From Diphasiastrum complanatum (Eukaryota > Streptophyta > Lycopodiopsida > Lycopodiales > Lycopodiaceae): DNA of 64,000 nt. The position numbers and the translations under genes were made by a program. The notes under the pieces are model-generated. The model searched no databases, was not told where the DNA came from, and saw nothing but the letters and a program-made list of their open reading frames with translations. Shown here piece after piece: positions 36,509-46,530 of the stretch (position 1 is the first letter of the stretch; each line of letters begins with the position of its first letter). Where the stretch lies: contig MU831927.1 in NCBI GenBank assembly GCA_029204225.1, forward strand, positions 1 through 64,000. The letters run 5' to 3'.

Positions 36509-36915
36509 TATTAGGAGCAATGGAAAGAGAACCCACAAAGATGAAGAGTGACTTTGGATCTCCACCCACTATCCTGTACCTGGCTCTACATTCACAGGCC
36601 ACCATATAGGACTAGCGCCCAGCCTCCAAGAGGCCATGCACTCCTCTCTCATGCACAGTTGCCACTGTGCATGTGGATGCCCCTCATGCATACTGAGCAT
36701 GTGGCACACAGGTCCTACCTAACTTTAGGGACCCACCCTTAGCAACTAAGGGTGCCCTCCACTTAGTGGCACTCCCTATGAATATAGACCAAGCCCACTA
36801 GATCCTAGTCCCTAAGAGTTATTATCCCGAACTACGAGGCTGAGTGTCACCCCGCCAGGACCCCCTAGGGTCTAACGAGTCACAAGTATCCCTGTGTTTG
36901 CCAATGGCCATAACA
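36509..36915 (-). repeat. 3' LTR of gypsy D
   Basis: 407 bp; on the minus strand it starts TGTTATGGCC and ends CTAATA. It differs from the other LTR by about nine substitutions and one 71-bp block (36,639-36,720 area, GCACAGTTGCCACTGTGC type) present only here. Confidence 0.95.
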
Positions 36916-36925
36916 TCTCCTCCCC

Positions 36926-38245
36926 CTAAAAGGAGCTTTCGTCCTCGAAAGCGATATCTTCAAAGACGAAATCAGGATACCTCTTTCGAAGCTTGCTTAC
37001 GGACTCCCAGGTTGCCTCTTCTTGGGACCCATCCTTCCACTTGACTAAAACTTCTCGAAAGACCGCATGACGAGTCTTGCGATTTCGGATATTCATAATT
37101 TCCTCTGGTTGATGTGGCAAGGAATTAGGTTCCTCAAAGGCTATTTCTGGGACAATGTTGTCTCCTTCTCGCAACACCCGCTTCAGTCGACTGACATGAA
37201 AGATCGGATGTACCTTTGCGGATTCTGGCAAAGCCAGCTGGTAAGCAGAACTTCCAATTCTCTTGGGTATTGTGAAGGGACCACAATACCTTGGAGTCAA
37301 CTTAGGACACTTGCCTGTGCTTAGAGTGGTAGAGTCTTTAGGAACTTTCAGAAACACCCGATCGCCTTCTTGAAAGGTCACATCCCTACGGGTTTTATCC
37401 GCATAATGCTTAGCTCGCGCTTGTGCTTGCTTCACATTAGCTTTAGCTATCTTGATCATAGTTTCCATATCCTCAAGAAACTCTCTAACGCTTTGTACTT
37501 TTTCCTTCCTAAGCCCTACGGCCATGGGGGCTCTAGGCTGAAATCCATACATTAGCATGAATGGACTATATCCTGTAGTGGTGTGTTTAGTGCTATTATA
37601 AGCAAATTCCAAAAGTGGAAGATACTCTTCCCAATTGGTTTGCTTTTTACTAACATATGCTCGTAGCATATCTTCTAGAACCTGATTGACCCTTTCCGTT
37701 TGACCATCCGTTTCGGGATGATCAGTGGAGCTCATAGACAACTTAGTTTTTAACTTGTTAAACAACGCCCTCCAAAAGTTACCTGTAAACTTTGGATCTC
37801 GATCGCTAATCATATTGGCGGGAAGGCCATATAGCTTATAGATGTTTTCTATAGAAAGCCTGGCGACTTCTGGAGTTGTAACAGTTTTCTTGGTCGGTAC
37901 AAACCGTGCCATCTTGGTCAATCGGTCTACAACTACCCAGATCGAGTCATGGCCTTTACTCGTTCTTGGTAACTCCACTATAAAATCCATGCTGATACTC
38001 TCCCATCTACCACCGGGTATCTTGAGTGGCTGGAGGAGCCCGCCTAACTTATTCTTTGCAAGAGCATAGGTCCTCTTTATCCCGGGATGTCCTGCACTAG
38101 GACTGTCGTGACTTTCCTCAAGAATTTGGTGCCTAAAGTCACCGTCCTTGGGTACACATACTCTTCCTTTATAAAGGAGGTACCCGTCCTCAATGTAGAA
38201 ATTCCTCCATCGAGTATCTGCAACACCTGCTGATGGCACATCCAC
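36926..38245 (-). pseudogene. Gypsy D integrase with chromodomain
   Basis: A 439-codon open frame. Residues about 25-60 keep the first half of the H2C2 zinc finger ('HDSPSAGHPGIKRTYALAKN'), but the part with the two Cys is deleted and joined to 'GGLLQPLKIP'. The catalytic core is intact: 'SMDFIVELP' (Asp), 'MISDRDPKFTG' (Asp), 'TDGQTERVNQVLED' (Glu). A GPF-type region follows ('RYCGPFTIPKRIGSSAYQL', 'VHPIFHVSRLKR') and a C-terminal chromodomain-like segment ('EVLVKWKDGSQEEATWES', residues about 395-430). Chromodomains direct such elements to marked chromatin. The finger deletion and missing upstream pol make activity unlikely. Confidence 0.88.
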
Positions 38246-38267
38246 TTCGGATGTTTCCGCAACATCT

Positions 38268-38806
38268 TCAGGTGGCGCGTCCCGTCCCGACGCAACTGCA
38301 ACATGTAACTACGTATTGATGATCGCTTGGTTTTTGCTCTAACTTCAACTTCTTCACCAAAGAATGGTTTAGAAAGTTGTGGGTTGCTCCATCGTCCACC
38401 ATTATCCGAACTTTCTGGCCATTAATACTTCCTAACCATTGGAAAATAGTATGAGGTCCGACTGCAGGTTGCCAAATGTTAGCAGTAACTGAACAGGTAT
38501 GTGCCTCATATATATGAGACACGTGAACTTTACCTTAGGGGACTGTCCCAAAGGCAAAACGTGGACAATGTGAACTTGCTTCTCTAGTTTCTTAAAAGGA
38601 CCATTTTGGTTCTTACCGGGAGCTTCGTCAGTGTTCCCTTTATGTTGTACTTTAGGCACTGACTCTTGTTATGACCTTTTCCCATACAAATGAAGCACAA
38701 GTGCTCCCTCTTGGCTCTTTCGATGTCACTTCTCGACAATCTATACCTTTTTTTGTTCGAAGAATTAGATGTCGGAATTTTTCTCTTCTCTCCATGTTTG
38801 GAGGAC
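38268..38806 (-). pseudogene. Gypsy D zinc knuckle and protease remnant
   Basis: Downstream of gag on the minus strand, 'CFICMGKGHNKSQC' (about 38,655-38,700) is a good C-x2-C-x4-H-x4-C knuckle that binds element RNA. A frame change and stops follow, then the retropepsin-like 'VRIMVDDGATHNFLN' near 38,370-38,410, with Asp-Asp-Gly-Ala at the active-site position. The frame ends at 38,268 and passes straight into integrase; all of reverse transcriptase and RNase H is missing at about 38,245-38,310. Confidence 0.75.
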
Positions 38807-39775
38807 TCAGGTCGGGTATCTTCTTTTACCTTTTGGGCGAACTATGTCATCATAGGTCTGAGCTAGTGTGATAGCAGTTTCCAATGTTTTAGGCTTTAAA
38901 GGCCGAAGATACTTTTGGTATTCGGCTTGCAAACCCCAAATGAATCCCCTTACCTGTTTATATTCATCTAAGTCAGATAATTTCATGGTAGCATCCCGAT
39001 AACTGGCGATATATTGGGTGAGAGGATGGTTTCCCATACCACAGGTTTCCCAATCTTCCCAGTTTCTATCGGTTTCATTTTCAGGTAGGAAATTTTTCTT
39101 AAACATATCCTGAAAACTATCCCAAGTCTTTGGTTCTGAACCACTTTCCCGCAGACTTATCCACCACCTAAAGGCTTTTCCTGTCAGGGAGATGCTCGCC
39201 TCTAAAGGCCGATCCTCATCAGGAGTTCCTTTTAATCGAAAAGCATCATCATGCTTAACGAGAAAGGCAACAACCGAATCACGGTTATGGTCTTTTTCTT
39301 CTCCACCTAAGGCGGGAAGGCGCAAATCTTTAGGTACTACCTTATGGGGTGATGGTGGGACAGGTAAACTACTACCGTGGATAGCAGGATTCACTCGGTA
39401 CTGCGCTAAAACAACTTGTTTTAAAGCATTAAGACTTTGAACATTATCACGCACTAGTCTTTCAAGTCTAGAAAGCCTTTCATTAGTCTCTTGCTGGGTA
39501 TTGGTTTGTTCCTCAACAGACTCTTCTAATTTTTTAAGATCATAAGTTTCTACTACCCACTGCCTAAACTCAAAAATATTTAATGGTATTTCTTCATTTT
39601 CATCTCCCTCATTCATGTCCACATCCTGCATGTCATCATGCAAGGAGGGATTTTGAGAGGGTTCTTGAGTAGGTGGTAAAAGAGGAACTGACTGGCTCTG
39701 TTCTACAGGAGAAGTTCCACGAGGCAGACTAGACATGACTATATCTTCAAGTTTGTCTACAAGAGTATGACTCAT
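38807..39775 (-). CDS. Gypsy D gag (intact frame)
   Basis: A 322-codon open frame. The N-terminal third is acidic and Pro/Ser-rich with a likely coiled coil ('LKKLEESVEEQTNTQQETNE'). The centre and C-terminal part form the retrotransposon gag domain ('LTGKAFRWWISLRES', 'TWDSFQDMFKKNFLP', 'LTQYIASYRDATMKLSDL'). Gag assembles the virus-like particle inside the cell. It ends at TGA/TAA near 38,807 just before the zinc knuckle, which is in another frame, so the stop is probably a mutation rather than a design. It has kept its full frame while pol was lost, as often seen in non-autonomous LTR elements. Confidence 0.85.
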   Translation of the reverse strand: MSHTLVDKLEDIVMSSLPRGTSPVEQSQSVPLLPPTQEPSQNPSLHDDMQDVDMNEGDENEEIPLNIFEFRQWVVETYDLKKLEESVEEQTNTQQETNERLSRLERLVRDNVQSLNALKQVVLAQYRVNPAIHGSSLPVPPSPHKVVPKDLRLPALGGEEKDHNRDSVVAFLVKHDDAFRLKGTPDEDRPLEASISLTGKAFRWWISLRESGSEPKTWDSFQDMFKKNFLPENETDRNWEDWETCGMGNHPLTQYIASYRDATMKLSDLDEYKQVRGFIWGLQAEYQKYLRPLKPKTLETAITLAQTYDDIVRPKGKRRYPT

Positions 39776-40527
39776 GTCTATAAATTAAGCATGCGTAATA
39801 GAACAAAGATAACAGTGTTTAATTATGCCCAAAAAATTGACTTTCTAGCACATGCAAGGAGTGTAAAACCTCATGCACTGACATGCAAAACAAAAACAAG
39901 AGAGAGAAAGCTTCTCTGGTTTGGAAATGTAGGTGATTGGGTGGTCTCAACATGCAAATGTGATCTGGCAATTTTCGACTTTTTTCCGAACAAATCAGGA
40001 ATTTTGGCCAAACTTCGGATGATCACCCAGACCGTTTCTGGCCACCAATCGCTGTGAGATTTGTTCCTCTTGGAGCGCCCTTCTGTATGTTAGCTTTCCC
40101 AAGTCCAACTTTTGAAAAATCTGCCACCGTTTGAAATTGTAGTGTCTTCAACTCCAGAAGGTCAGAAAATCAAAATTCTGACTTGCAATGTGAATATCTA
40201 GAAAAGTACAACAGATTTCAGGGTGAAATCTGTTGCATCCTCCAGCGAGTAGTGTGTAGATCTTCTCCTCCAAATCTGATCCAATACTAACCACGTTCGG
40301 ATTGCCTACTGTCTACTTCCAAAAAACAGGTCGTAGCGCCCTCCAGAAATCAGATTTTGTTGAATTCTGATTTCCTCTTGTGATTGATGCTTCTTTTACA
40401 CAGATGCTGATATAGACTTGAGCGCCCACCACTGGAATTTCTCTCCTGACTAAAATCAGATCACTTACTGCCTCTCTTGATAGCGATAGAAATCAAGAAG
40501 GACCACCAGAAAGCGATGGAGGAAGAA

Positions 40528-40629
40528 GATCGCTGAGAGAGTAGTAGCGCTGGAGGAGAGAGATCGCTGAGAGAGAAGTAGCGTTGGAGGAGATAGATCG
40601 CTGAGAGAGAAGTAGCGCTGGAGGAGGAA
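40528..40629. repeat. Three tandem copies of a 34-bp unit in the gypsy D leader
   Basis: GATCGCTGAGAGAG starts units at 40,528, 40,562 and 40,596. They lie within 140 bp of the primer-binding site, in the untranslated leader, where packaging signals usually sit. Confidence 0.92.
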
Positions 40630-40667
40630 GAATGCATTGATCCCACCCACGGGCCAGGATCCACGAT

Positions 40668-40679
40668 GCTCTGATACCA
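40668..40679 (-). promoter_or_regulatory. Primer-binding site of gypsy D
   Basis: On the minus strand TGGTATCAGAGC, one base from the 5' LTR end. It is complementary to initiator tRNA-Met, the usual primer for chromodomain Ty3 elements. Confidence 0.92.
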
Positions 40680-40680
40680 C

Positions 40681-41016
40681 TATTAGGAACAATGGAAAGA
40701 GAACCCACAAAGATGAAGAGTGACTTTGGATCTCCACCCACTATCCTGTACCTGGCTCTACATTCACAGGCCACCATATAGGACCAACACCCAGCCTCCA
40801 AGAGGCCATGCACTCCTCCCTAACTTTAAGGACCCACCCTTAGCAACTAAGGGTGCCCTCCACTTAGTGGCACTCCCTATGAATATAGACCAAGCCCACT
40901 AGATCCTAGTCCCTAAGAGTTATTATCCCGAACTACGGGGTTGAGTGTCACCCCGCCGGGACCCCCTAGGGTCTAACGAGTGACAAGTATCCCTGTGTTT
41001 GCCAATGGCCATAACA
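40681..41016 (-). repeat. 5' LTR of gypsy D
   Basis: 336 bp, lacking a 71-bp block present in the partner LTR. It ends on the plus strand with ATAACA followed by the duplicated GTGAG. Confidence 0.95.
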
Positions 41017-41021
41017 GTGAG

Positions 41022-41295
41022 ATTTTGGAATCATCTTCCATCTTCATCATTTATGTGTCTTCTTGATTCTTTTTTGGAGTAGGATAGGAGGAGGGCGCTA
41101 CCACTCATACCATTTGCACTTCCAATTAATGCATTTCTGAAGCCAGAACAACCATCGATCATTTGTGATTGGGCGTTGGCTCAGTTTGTTTAATCTTTTC
41201 CTTTCCTAGTTATGTTAGGATCAAGTAGACCTTGAAAATAACTTCACTAGGGTCTTGAGTTCATAGTTTCAAGCTATTCTAGCATCATCATATCA
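41022..41295 (+). repeat. 3' LTR of copia B, right part
   Basis: Continues exactly where 36,508 stopped and matches 29,650-29,890. The last ~95 bp are unlike the 5' LTR copy but end with CA next to the ATCGA target duplication. Confidence 0.85.
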
Positions 41296-41300
41296 ATCGA

Positions 41301-42318
41301 GAGAGTCTGCATGGATCCAGATATGTCGTGCCACACCTTTGGATTAATGTTGCGAATCAGACTTGAAAGGAGTTCTAGCATGTTTGGCTTGAATGCAGCT
41401 TCGACAAACTGGACGGTTTGAAACATTGTTGTAATTGAGATCTCAAACAATACGTTTTGCTGACATATTTCGAAGACAAGTAAAATTGACATGACCCATT
41501 CTATAATGCCATAGTAAATCTCTATCTTCCAAAGTAGGGTAGATAGAGATTGAACAGTTGAAGCATTGCAATGACTAAGCTTATAAAGATTACCTTGCCT
41601 CTTTCCAAGCACAAGTACCTTTCTACTTTTGTCTAATATCGAACAACTATCAGAATCAAATTCGATTTCATGGCCTAAATCAATGATTCTATTAATAGAA
41701 AGTAGATTTTTTGTAAGATTCGGAACATGAAAAATATACCATTCCAAAATTGCAATTTGATAGTGCCAATACCATCAATACGGTAAGTATTTCCATCGCC
41801 CAATGAGACGTACCTTTGAGTCGTAGCTTGACTGTACTCATGAAACCAAATTCGTTGGCTTGTCATGTGCTGAGTAGCAACTGAATCCAAATACCAAGAA
41901 TCGACATCTTGTTGGTCTTCATTTGCCATAAATGCTGCTTCATCAGCTTCTTTGTTGAAGTCTTTCGAACCTTTTGCTGCATTAGCATATTGCTACTGCG
42001 ATTGCTGCTGCTGCTGCTATTTTTTTGATTTGAGAATTCGACAATCCTCCAGCAAATGTCCGGGTCGTTTGCAATATCTGCAAAATTATTTTGATATCGA
42101 TGACGTTGAATTCGAATTTGCCCCTTGTTCTGAATTTGAATTATTATTTGACTTTTGTGCTTTCTTTGACTTTTTCTTCTTATCGATTTTCTTCGAAATA
42201 AAGAGCTTCTAATTTTGGTGTCAAATGAGAGAACGAAGATCCATTTCTCTTCCTGCAGTAGCATAGACGAAACTCGTGCTAATGTAAGACCTTGTTGAGT
42301 AGAAATAATGATTGCCAA
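41301..42318 (-). pseudogene. Copia C gag zinc knuckle, protease and pre-integrase
   Basis: On the minus strand: CCHC knuckle near 42,030-42,070 ('CRYCKRPGHLLEDC'), copia protease active site near 41,885-41,900 ('DSWYLDSVATQHMT', with the usual D-S-G/A changed to D-S-V-A), then pre-integrase ('HVPNLTKNLLSINRIIDLGH', 'YKLSHCNAS') and the start of integrase ('VWHDISGSMQTLSI') up to the insertion of element B. Stops and frame changes are present. It is the upstream part of the element whose downstream part lies at 28.3-29.3 kb. Confidence 0.8.
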
Positions 42319-42341
42319 ATTTTTGTCGGTTTCAAGAAGGC

Positions 42342-42491
42342 TCGATAGTGAGTTTCTACATGGGGGCCCAAGTCTAACTTAAAGTGGTCTGAATGAAATA
42401 ACCAATGGTTACACAAATTTTGACCTTCTGGGTCAAAGTAACCTAGAGGTTTTTTTTATTAACATAGCATATCCATTAACATATTCTAACA
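42342..42491 (-). repeat. LTR fragment related to LTR A
   Basis: On the minus strand it starts TGTTAGAATATG at 42,491 and matches the first ~150 bp of the LTR at 34,131 ('GGTTACTTTGACCCA', 'TTTGTGTAACCAT'). It is truncated at the left where copia C gag begins. No interior is attached. Confidence 0.75.
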
Positions 42492-42780
42492 TTTACATGT
42501 GAAGGCAGGAAGTACCTTAAAGGGTTGAAGACAATGTGTTGGTCTTTGAAGTCTCCCCTTCAAATTAGTCAACTCACAAAACTGCTATACCCAATCTTCT
42601 CCCATCTCCACAACTCATATGTATGATCTCTCATTAAGGTACATGCCAAAGAGTGTTGATGATTGTCTAGTTGCCCTTTCATGCTTCCTTTGTGGTAGTG
42701 TTATTGTCTTTTGATCTTGTAACTTGTGGAAGAGACCTTTGCATGACGCCAGGTCAAAGTCCCTTTGAAAGTCAATAGAA

Positions 42781-42782
<2 letters not shown>

Positions 42783-42842
<60 letters not shown>
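42783..42842. repeat. (TC)n microsatellite
   Basis: A 60-bp perfect run. No LINE 3' hairpin was seen on either side. Confidence 0.97.
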
Positions 42843-42844
<2 letters not shown>

Positions 42845-45793
42845 GCTTTGCTTCCTTAACAATTGCTCCTAATGTGAAATATGACCTGCATTGTTTGGTT
42901 GAATATTGTGGCTAGTCTCTTGCTTTAACCCCACATATGATTTTTTTTTACTTCTCTTCCACATTGATTGTGGTCTCCATAGTTGTCTCATACATGGTAG
43001 ATAGTGTGAGGCTCACTATGATGGTATGGTAGCTAAAATTGGATTCATATGGTCCACAACTTTGTAGTAGAATTGATTTTATTCATGCACCAATAACATG
43101 GAAAGCCATAGACCACAAATGATTAAAGAGGACTACAAGTGTAGGAGAAAGAATCTTCTAGAAGGAGGCTGGAGCTAAGCTTGTAAGTTCATGTTGGAGA
43201 TGTCGCTTTGTGAGTGTCCAGACTCTCTAGTATTGCTTTTGTGAAGCCTGCCGATGATTCATCCACTAGATTGAACCAAAGTTAGATGGATCAATAGAGC
43301 CACCACCCAATTGCAAATCCCACGCCCATCGTCACCCAAGATTGCTTTTGTGAAGCCTGCCAATGATTCATCCACTAGATTGAACTAAAGTTAGATGGAT
43401 CAATAGAGCCACTACCCAATTGCAAATCCCACGCCCATCATCACCCCCAAGCTTGGGTACATAATTGCAACTCAACGTTTAAAACTTCCAAAACGTGAAT
43501 TGATTGAAGTGCTTTTGGAAAAATTTATCAAAAGTTTGGTGCATATACCCAAATTACACCAAGATAATCTATGGCATTTCCATTTAAACTTACACCACAT
43601 TTTCAACTGCAACCTGTTCAATGACTGATTTCAATGTTGATAAATATGCACTCGTTTTAGTCAAACCACTAGCATCAACACCACACAAGAAAACAATATC
43701 ATAGATGCCAGTAGCGAAAAAGTTAATGAGAGGCATCTTGCAAGTATCTAATAACTGCCGCACACGATAGGTAATCGTACTTGACCTACTTTTGCGACAC
43801 CACTTGTAGCTCCTTCCCAAGTACCAACATTTCCTCTTCAAATCAACTACTTTGAAAGTCTTGTAAGATGTGGGCTTGCAAATAGGCTTAACTTTACCTG
43901 GAACAACTATCATCTTTCAAAGATATTCACTCAATAATGTTGAATGAAATGTCTTTTGCAAAGGAAAACCTTTAGCACCTAAATCTAGATTTCGCTCGCC
44001 TTGCTATTCCCCAAGTTGCTCGCAAGCCTTGTTGAGAGTCTCCAATACTCGTTTCTCCCCTCCTTTTGCTTGAACCTACACACCCTATTGGTAACTTTGA
44101 CAACATTCCTTCCCCTTTTTTTGAGAGTTTTCTCAGTCAAAGACACGGCTCCAGTCGGGCGCCCTGCCTTGCGGCCCTGCGGCCTATGCAATACAAAGCT
44201 TGAGTAGAACAAAATAAAGTGCACTACTTGCACTCCTAAGTACTATAAGGCCACCAATTGTCTTGTCCTTGCCAAATCGAGTGGATAAGGCACAAAGTGG
44301 GAGCTGCGTAGGCCCACCAGGCCTATGCCCTCTCTCTATAGCCACTCTCTCTCTCTCCCTCTTCTGTTTTCTCCCTCTTTTCAACCCCCTCTCTTTCGCT
44401 CTTGCAATTGGGAGCCTGTGGGGAGCCTGTCGGATGCAGTGGGTTCACGTGGAGATGCAAGGCTGTGAAACTCATGTAGAATTTCAATTCCTTTATCCTA
44501 GACTGTCCCTCTCTTGCACCTCTGGTAAGTTGAGAAAAGCCATGCCCATACAATCCGTGTGTGACTGGATTTTGCCCTCTTCATTTTCGAAGCTGTTAAT
44601 CATTATTTACCTGGCTTCTCATGCATGTTGGTTGTAGAAAACTTTTAGATACTGGCATTTGTTACTTCTTAAGAGGCAGTGTTCTACAAATGATATTGCC
44701 AAAATGTGGTCAACAACAAACTGAAAACAAGTTGGACAAGACTTTGCTGCCTTGAAGCTAGCACTGCCCTGGAAAGAAATGTTGCAACAGGTCCAAGATA
44801 GATCCTGCAACGACAGATTCTACTGTAACTAGTCTAAGCAGATGGCATTAGATAGGTAACCTGGTTGCAACCACAAACAGTTGCAGTCTATGTTACATAT
44901 GTGTTGAGGGAGGCAGACAAGCCCGGCATCTTCCTGCATCTCAGGAAGATGCCAAGTACTGGGCTCTGGCTTGAGCTTGGCTTATAGCAAGCTTGAATAG
45001 AGGAATGAGGTTGGGGGCCAGGCAGCAAGAGATATGATAATCTTGCCTTTGGAAGGAAGTGCCAAAGACTGTTTACTTTGCCAGCAAACCCTTTCATAGG
45101 AATGCACCAAGGTGCCCTTCCTTTACCTTGGGGTTATGAGCTGATTTGTTGTGAGACTTGCCTCATGTTTTATGAATGAGCTGTTCCAGAAAGCTATTAG
45201 ATGTTGAAACAAAATGCCAATTGGCATGTTATTGAAGACTTTTCAGACCTTGCATTGGAGCCTATGGAGTTTTTTGTTGTGATATCTGGTAAGATATTTC
45301 TGTATTCATTTGGATTCAATTTTTGTACTTTGTAAGCAATTGATGTCCAATTTAATGGTCCATGTATGGTATGAAGGAGCCAGGGTCTTATGCACAAAAG
45401 TGGCTTCCTTCTTGCCCCAGAATACCATCGACATTACATCTTGGGTTTTTAGTGTCGAATTTTTTCCTTTGGTAGAAAGATTACATTTTGAAATCTTTCC
45501 CATAATTTGGAAAGCACCTTTCTATAAAGTTTGCACTATGCTGATCGTTTTGAGGTTAGTAGAAACTCACTTTTTGTTTGAAGATCTTTCACACCTCCAT
45601 GCTGTACTTCAGACTGGAAATGCTGTTTTGGTAGTAAAGGAAACAATCATACCTGACGAAGCTTCTTGAAGCATTTTCTAGTGCTAAACGTGTAGTTATC
45701 TCTATGCTTTGTTCATCATTGCTGCAATCACCAAAAATGTTACATCTTACCAGTTTGAGGCTTAAACACTGAATTTGTCTTTGATTCACACAG
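42843..45793. other. Right part of PI4K-beta intron 1; no gene recognised
   Basis: Contains an imperfect tandem duplication (43,232-43,449). A minus frame at 43,590-43,913 has 107 codons and ordinary composition, but I recognise no domain. The rest is AT-rich with a pyrimidine-rich stretch at 44,330-44,400. Confidence 0.45.
43232..43449. repeat. Imperfect 109-bp tandem duplication
   Basis: ATTGCTTTTGTGAAGCC begins units at 43,232 and 43,341. They differ at about five positions. Confidence 0.93.
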
Positions 45794-45985
45794 AAGCGAC
45801 CAGGTTCTCCAAAGCAAAGTACAGATCGAACTTCTTCAAAGCCTCCTCTACCAAAATACCCTTATTTTCACATTCGGAAGGGTACCTATCATGCTACTTT
45901 GGACTTCGTACAATCACTATGTGATATTTCTTCTGGCTTGATAGATGTTTTCCCCATGGAGGATCGGCGAAAGGCACTTCACGAG
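45794..45985 (+). CDS. PI4Kbeta: PI4K-beta exon 2
   Basis: 64 codons, phase 0 to phase 0. It begins 'KRPGSPKQ', a motif found in plant PI4K-beta just before the conserved block, then 'KPPLPKYPYFHIRKGTYH', 'FVQSLCDISSGLIDVFPMED' and 'RRKALHE'. The acceptor CACACAG and donor GAG|GTAGTT fit the plant consensus. This segment starts the helical/linker region that precedes the kinase domain. It lies more than 20 kb from exon 1. Frame, motif order and clean splice joins to exons 1 and 3 make the assignment firm. Confidence 0.9.
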
Positions 45986-46184
45986 GTAGTTTTCTCCATT
46001 TTTGTTTGCAATAGCCTATATTAGCATTCTTACCCTGTTTTAAGCTAACACCACCATAGCCACGTACTCTTTGCAGATTCTTTCATTTTTAGAGAGATAT
46101 AAAACTCATAGCATGCTAGTTTTATTTTTTCCAAAGTTTCAAGTGCTTGATATGTGTCCTACAACAATTGTAATTGCCTTACAG

Positions 46185-46233
46185 TCTCTTATGGAGCTCA
46201 ATTCTCTTTTGGCGATCACAGAAACTGACGGAG
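46185..46233 (+). CDS. PI4Kbeta: PI4K-beta exon 3 (49 bp)
   Basis: A micro-exon of 16 codons plus one base, flanked by TTACAG and GAG|GTACTC. It reads 'SLMELNSLLAITETDG', matching the place where plant PI4K-beta has S-L-x-E-x-N...G-G. It joins exon 2 in phase 0 and exon 4 in phase 1. Too short for ORF searches; found from the protein order. Exact acceptor could be shifted but the reading frame leaves little choice. Confidence 0.85.
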
Positions 46234-46397
46234 GTACTCTATAATAACTAGCTAACTTTAATCATCTTTGCATCGTGGTGTCATACTTGTCTCCTTTTAC
46301 AGATGTAATAATATTTGGGTTTTTCCAATTTGTTCTTCATCAAACTATGAATTAAGTGTGATTTGGATCACTTTTATCTGACACCCCATAATCATAG

Positions 46398-46530
46398 GCG
46401 TTTGCTTTCCCATGGGCAAGGGAATCTTCCAAGTTGTTCACATCCCAGAAGATGATGCTGCCTTGATGAATTCTCGGGAAAAGGCTCCTTTTCTTGTATG
46501 CATTGAAGTCTTAAAGTGTGACGAAGATGG
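46398..46530 (+). CDS. PI4Kbeta: PI4K-beta exon 4
   Basis: 133 bp reading 'GVCFPMGKGIFQVVHIPEDD', 'AALMNSREKAPFLVCIEVLK', 'CDEDG', the most conserved block before the catalytic domain of type-III PI 4-kinases ('NS+-KAP+'). Acceptor ATCATAG, donor GATGG|GTAAGC. The same donor sequence is duplicated 112 bp downstream. Joins exon 5 in phase 2. Confidence 0.92.

Larger units (their letters stand above)
36509..41016 (-). mobile_element. Ty3/gypsy chromodomain element D (minus strand), reverse-transcriptase-less
   Basis: A 4,508-bp element with LTRs at 36,509-36,915 and 40,681-41,016, flanked by the 5-bp duplication GTGAG (36,504-36,508 and 41,017-41,021). The interrupted sequence matches the intact 5' LTR of copia B exactly across the site, confirming insertion. 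Order on the minus strand: LTR, primer-binding site, leader, gag, zinc knuckle, protease, integrase with chromodomain, purine tract (36,916-36,935), LTR. Reverse transcriptase and RNase H are absent, so movement would have needed enzymes from another element. Confidence 0.95.
29298..41295 (+). mobile_element. Copia element B (plus strand), inserted in C and itself host to A and gypsy D
   Basis: Starts TGTCGAAC at 29,298 and ends ATATCA at 41,295. The 5-bp ATCGA occurs directly before (29,293-29,297) and directly after (41,296-41,300), the target-site duplication. It is inserted in the integrase of copia C. Internal coding that belongs to B is at 34,537-36,156 (integrase and RNase H). Its 3' LTR starts at 36,157 after a polypurine tract and is split by gypsy D. 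Its 5' internal region was lost, apparently with the 5' part of element A. Confidence 0.85.
27275..42341 (-). mobile_element. Copia element C (minus strand), split by element B
   Basis: The 3' LTR is at 27,275-28,175, RNase H to integrase pieces at 28,300-29,292, and its protease/gag part resumes at 41,301-42,318. The 12-kb gap is element B. On the minus strand the integrase reads 'SMQTLSI' up to 41,301 and then 'GAKYF' and 'AFINDYSRK' from 29,292 once element B is removed, with one single-base frame change. The 5' end, with most of gag and the 5' LTR, is missing beyond 42,341. The element itself lies in a LINE fragment. Defective. Confidence 0.85.
25460..45793 (+). other. PI4K-beta intron 1, 20.3 kb, packed with nested retrotransposons
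   Basis: Donor GTAAGT at 25,460; acceptor CACACAG ending at 45,793; both flanking exons are phase 0. The first 1.4 kb (25,460-26,900) and last 3 kb contain no recognisable gene. Between them lie a LINE fragment and the copia C/B/A plus gypsy D nest. An additional small exon within this span cannot be excluded, but the phases join cleanly without one. Confidence 0.8.

Noticed and set aside
40461-40813. Minus frames of 67-106 codons near the gypsy D 5' LTR
   Set aside because: They arise from the 34-bp leader repeat, whose period is not a multiple of three so all frames look similar, and cross the LTR boundary.
43590-43913. 107-codon minus frame in intron 1
   Set aside because: Ordinary composition but no recognisable motif or supporting context; left as unassigned intron.
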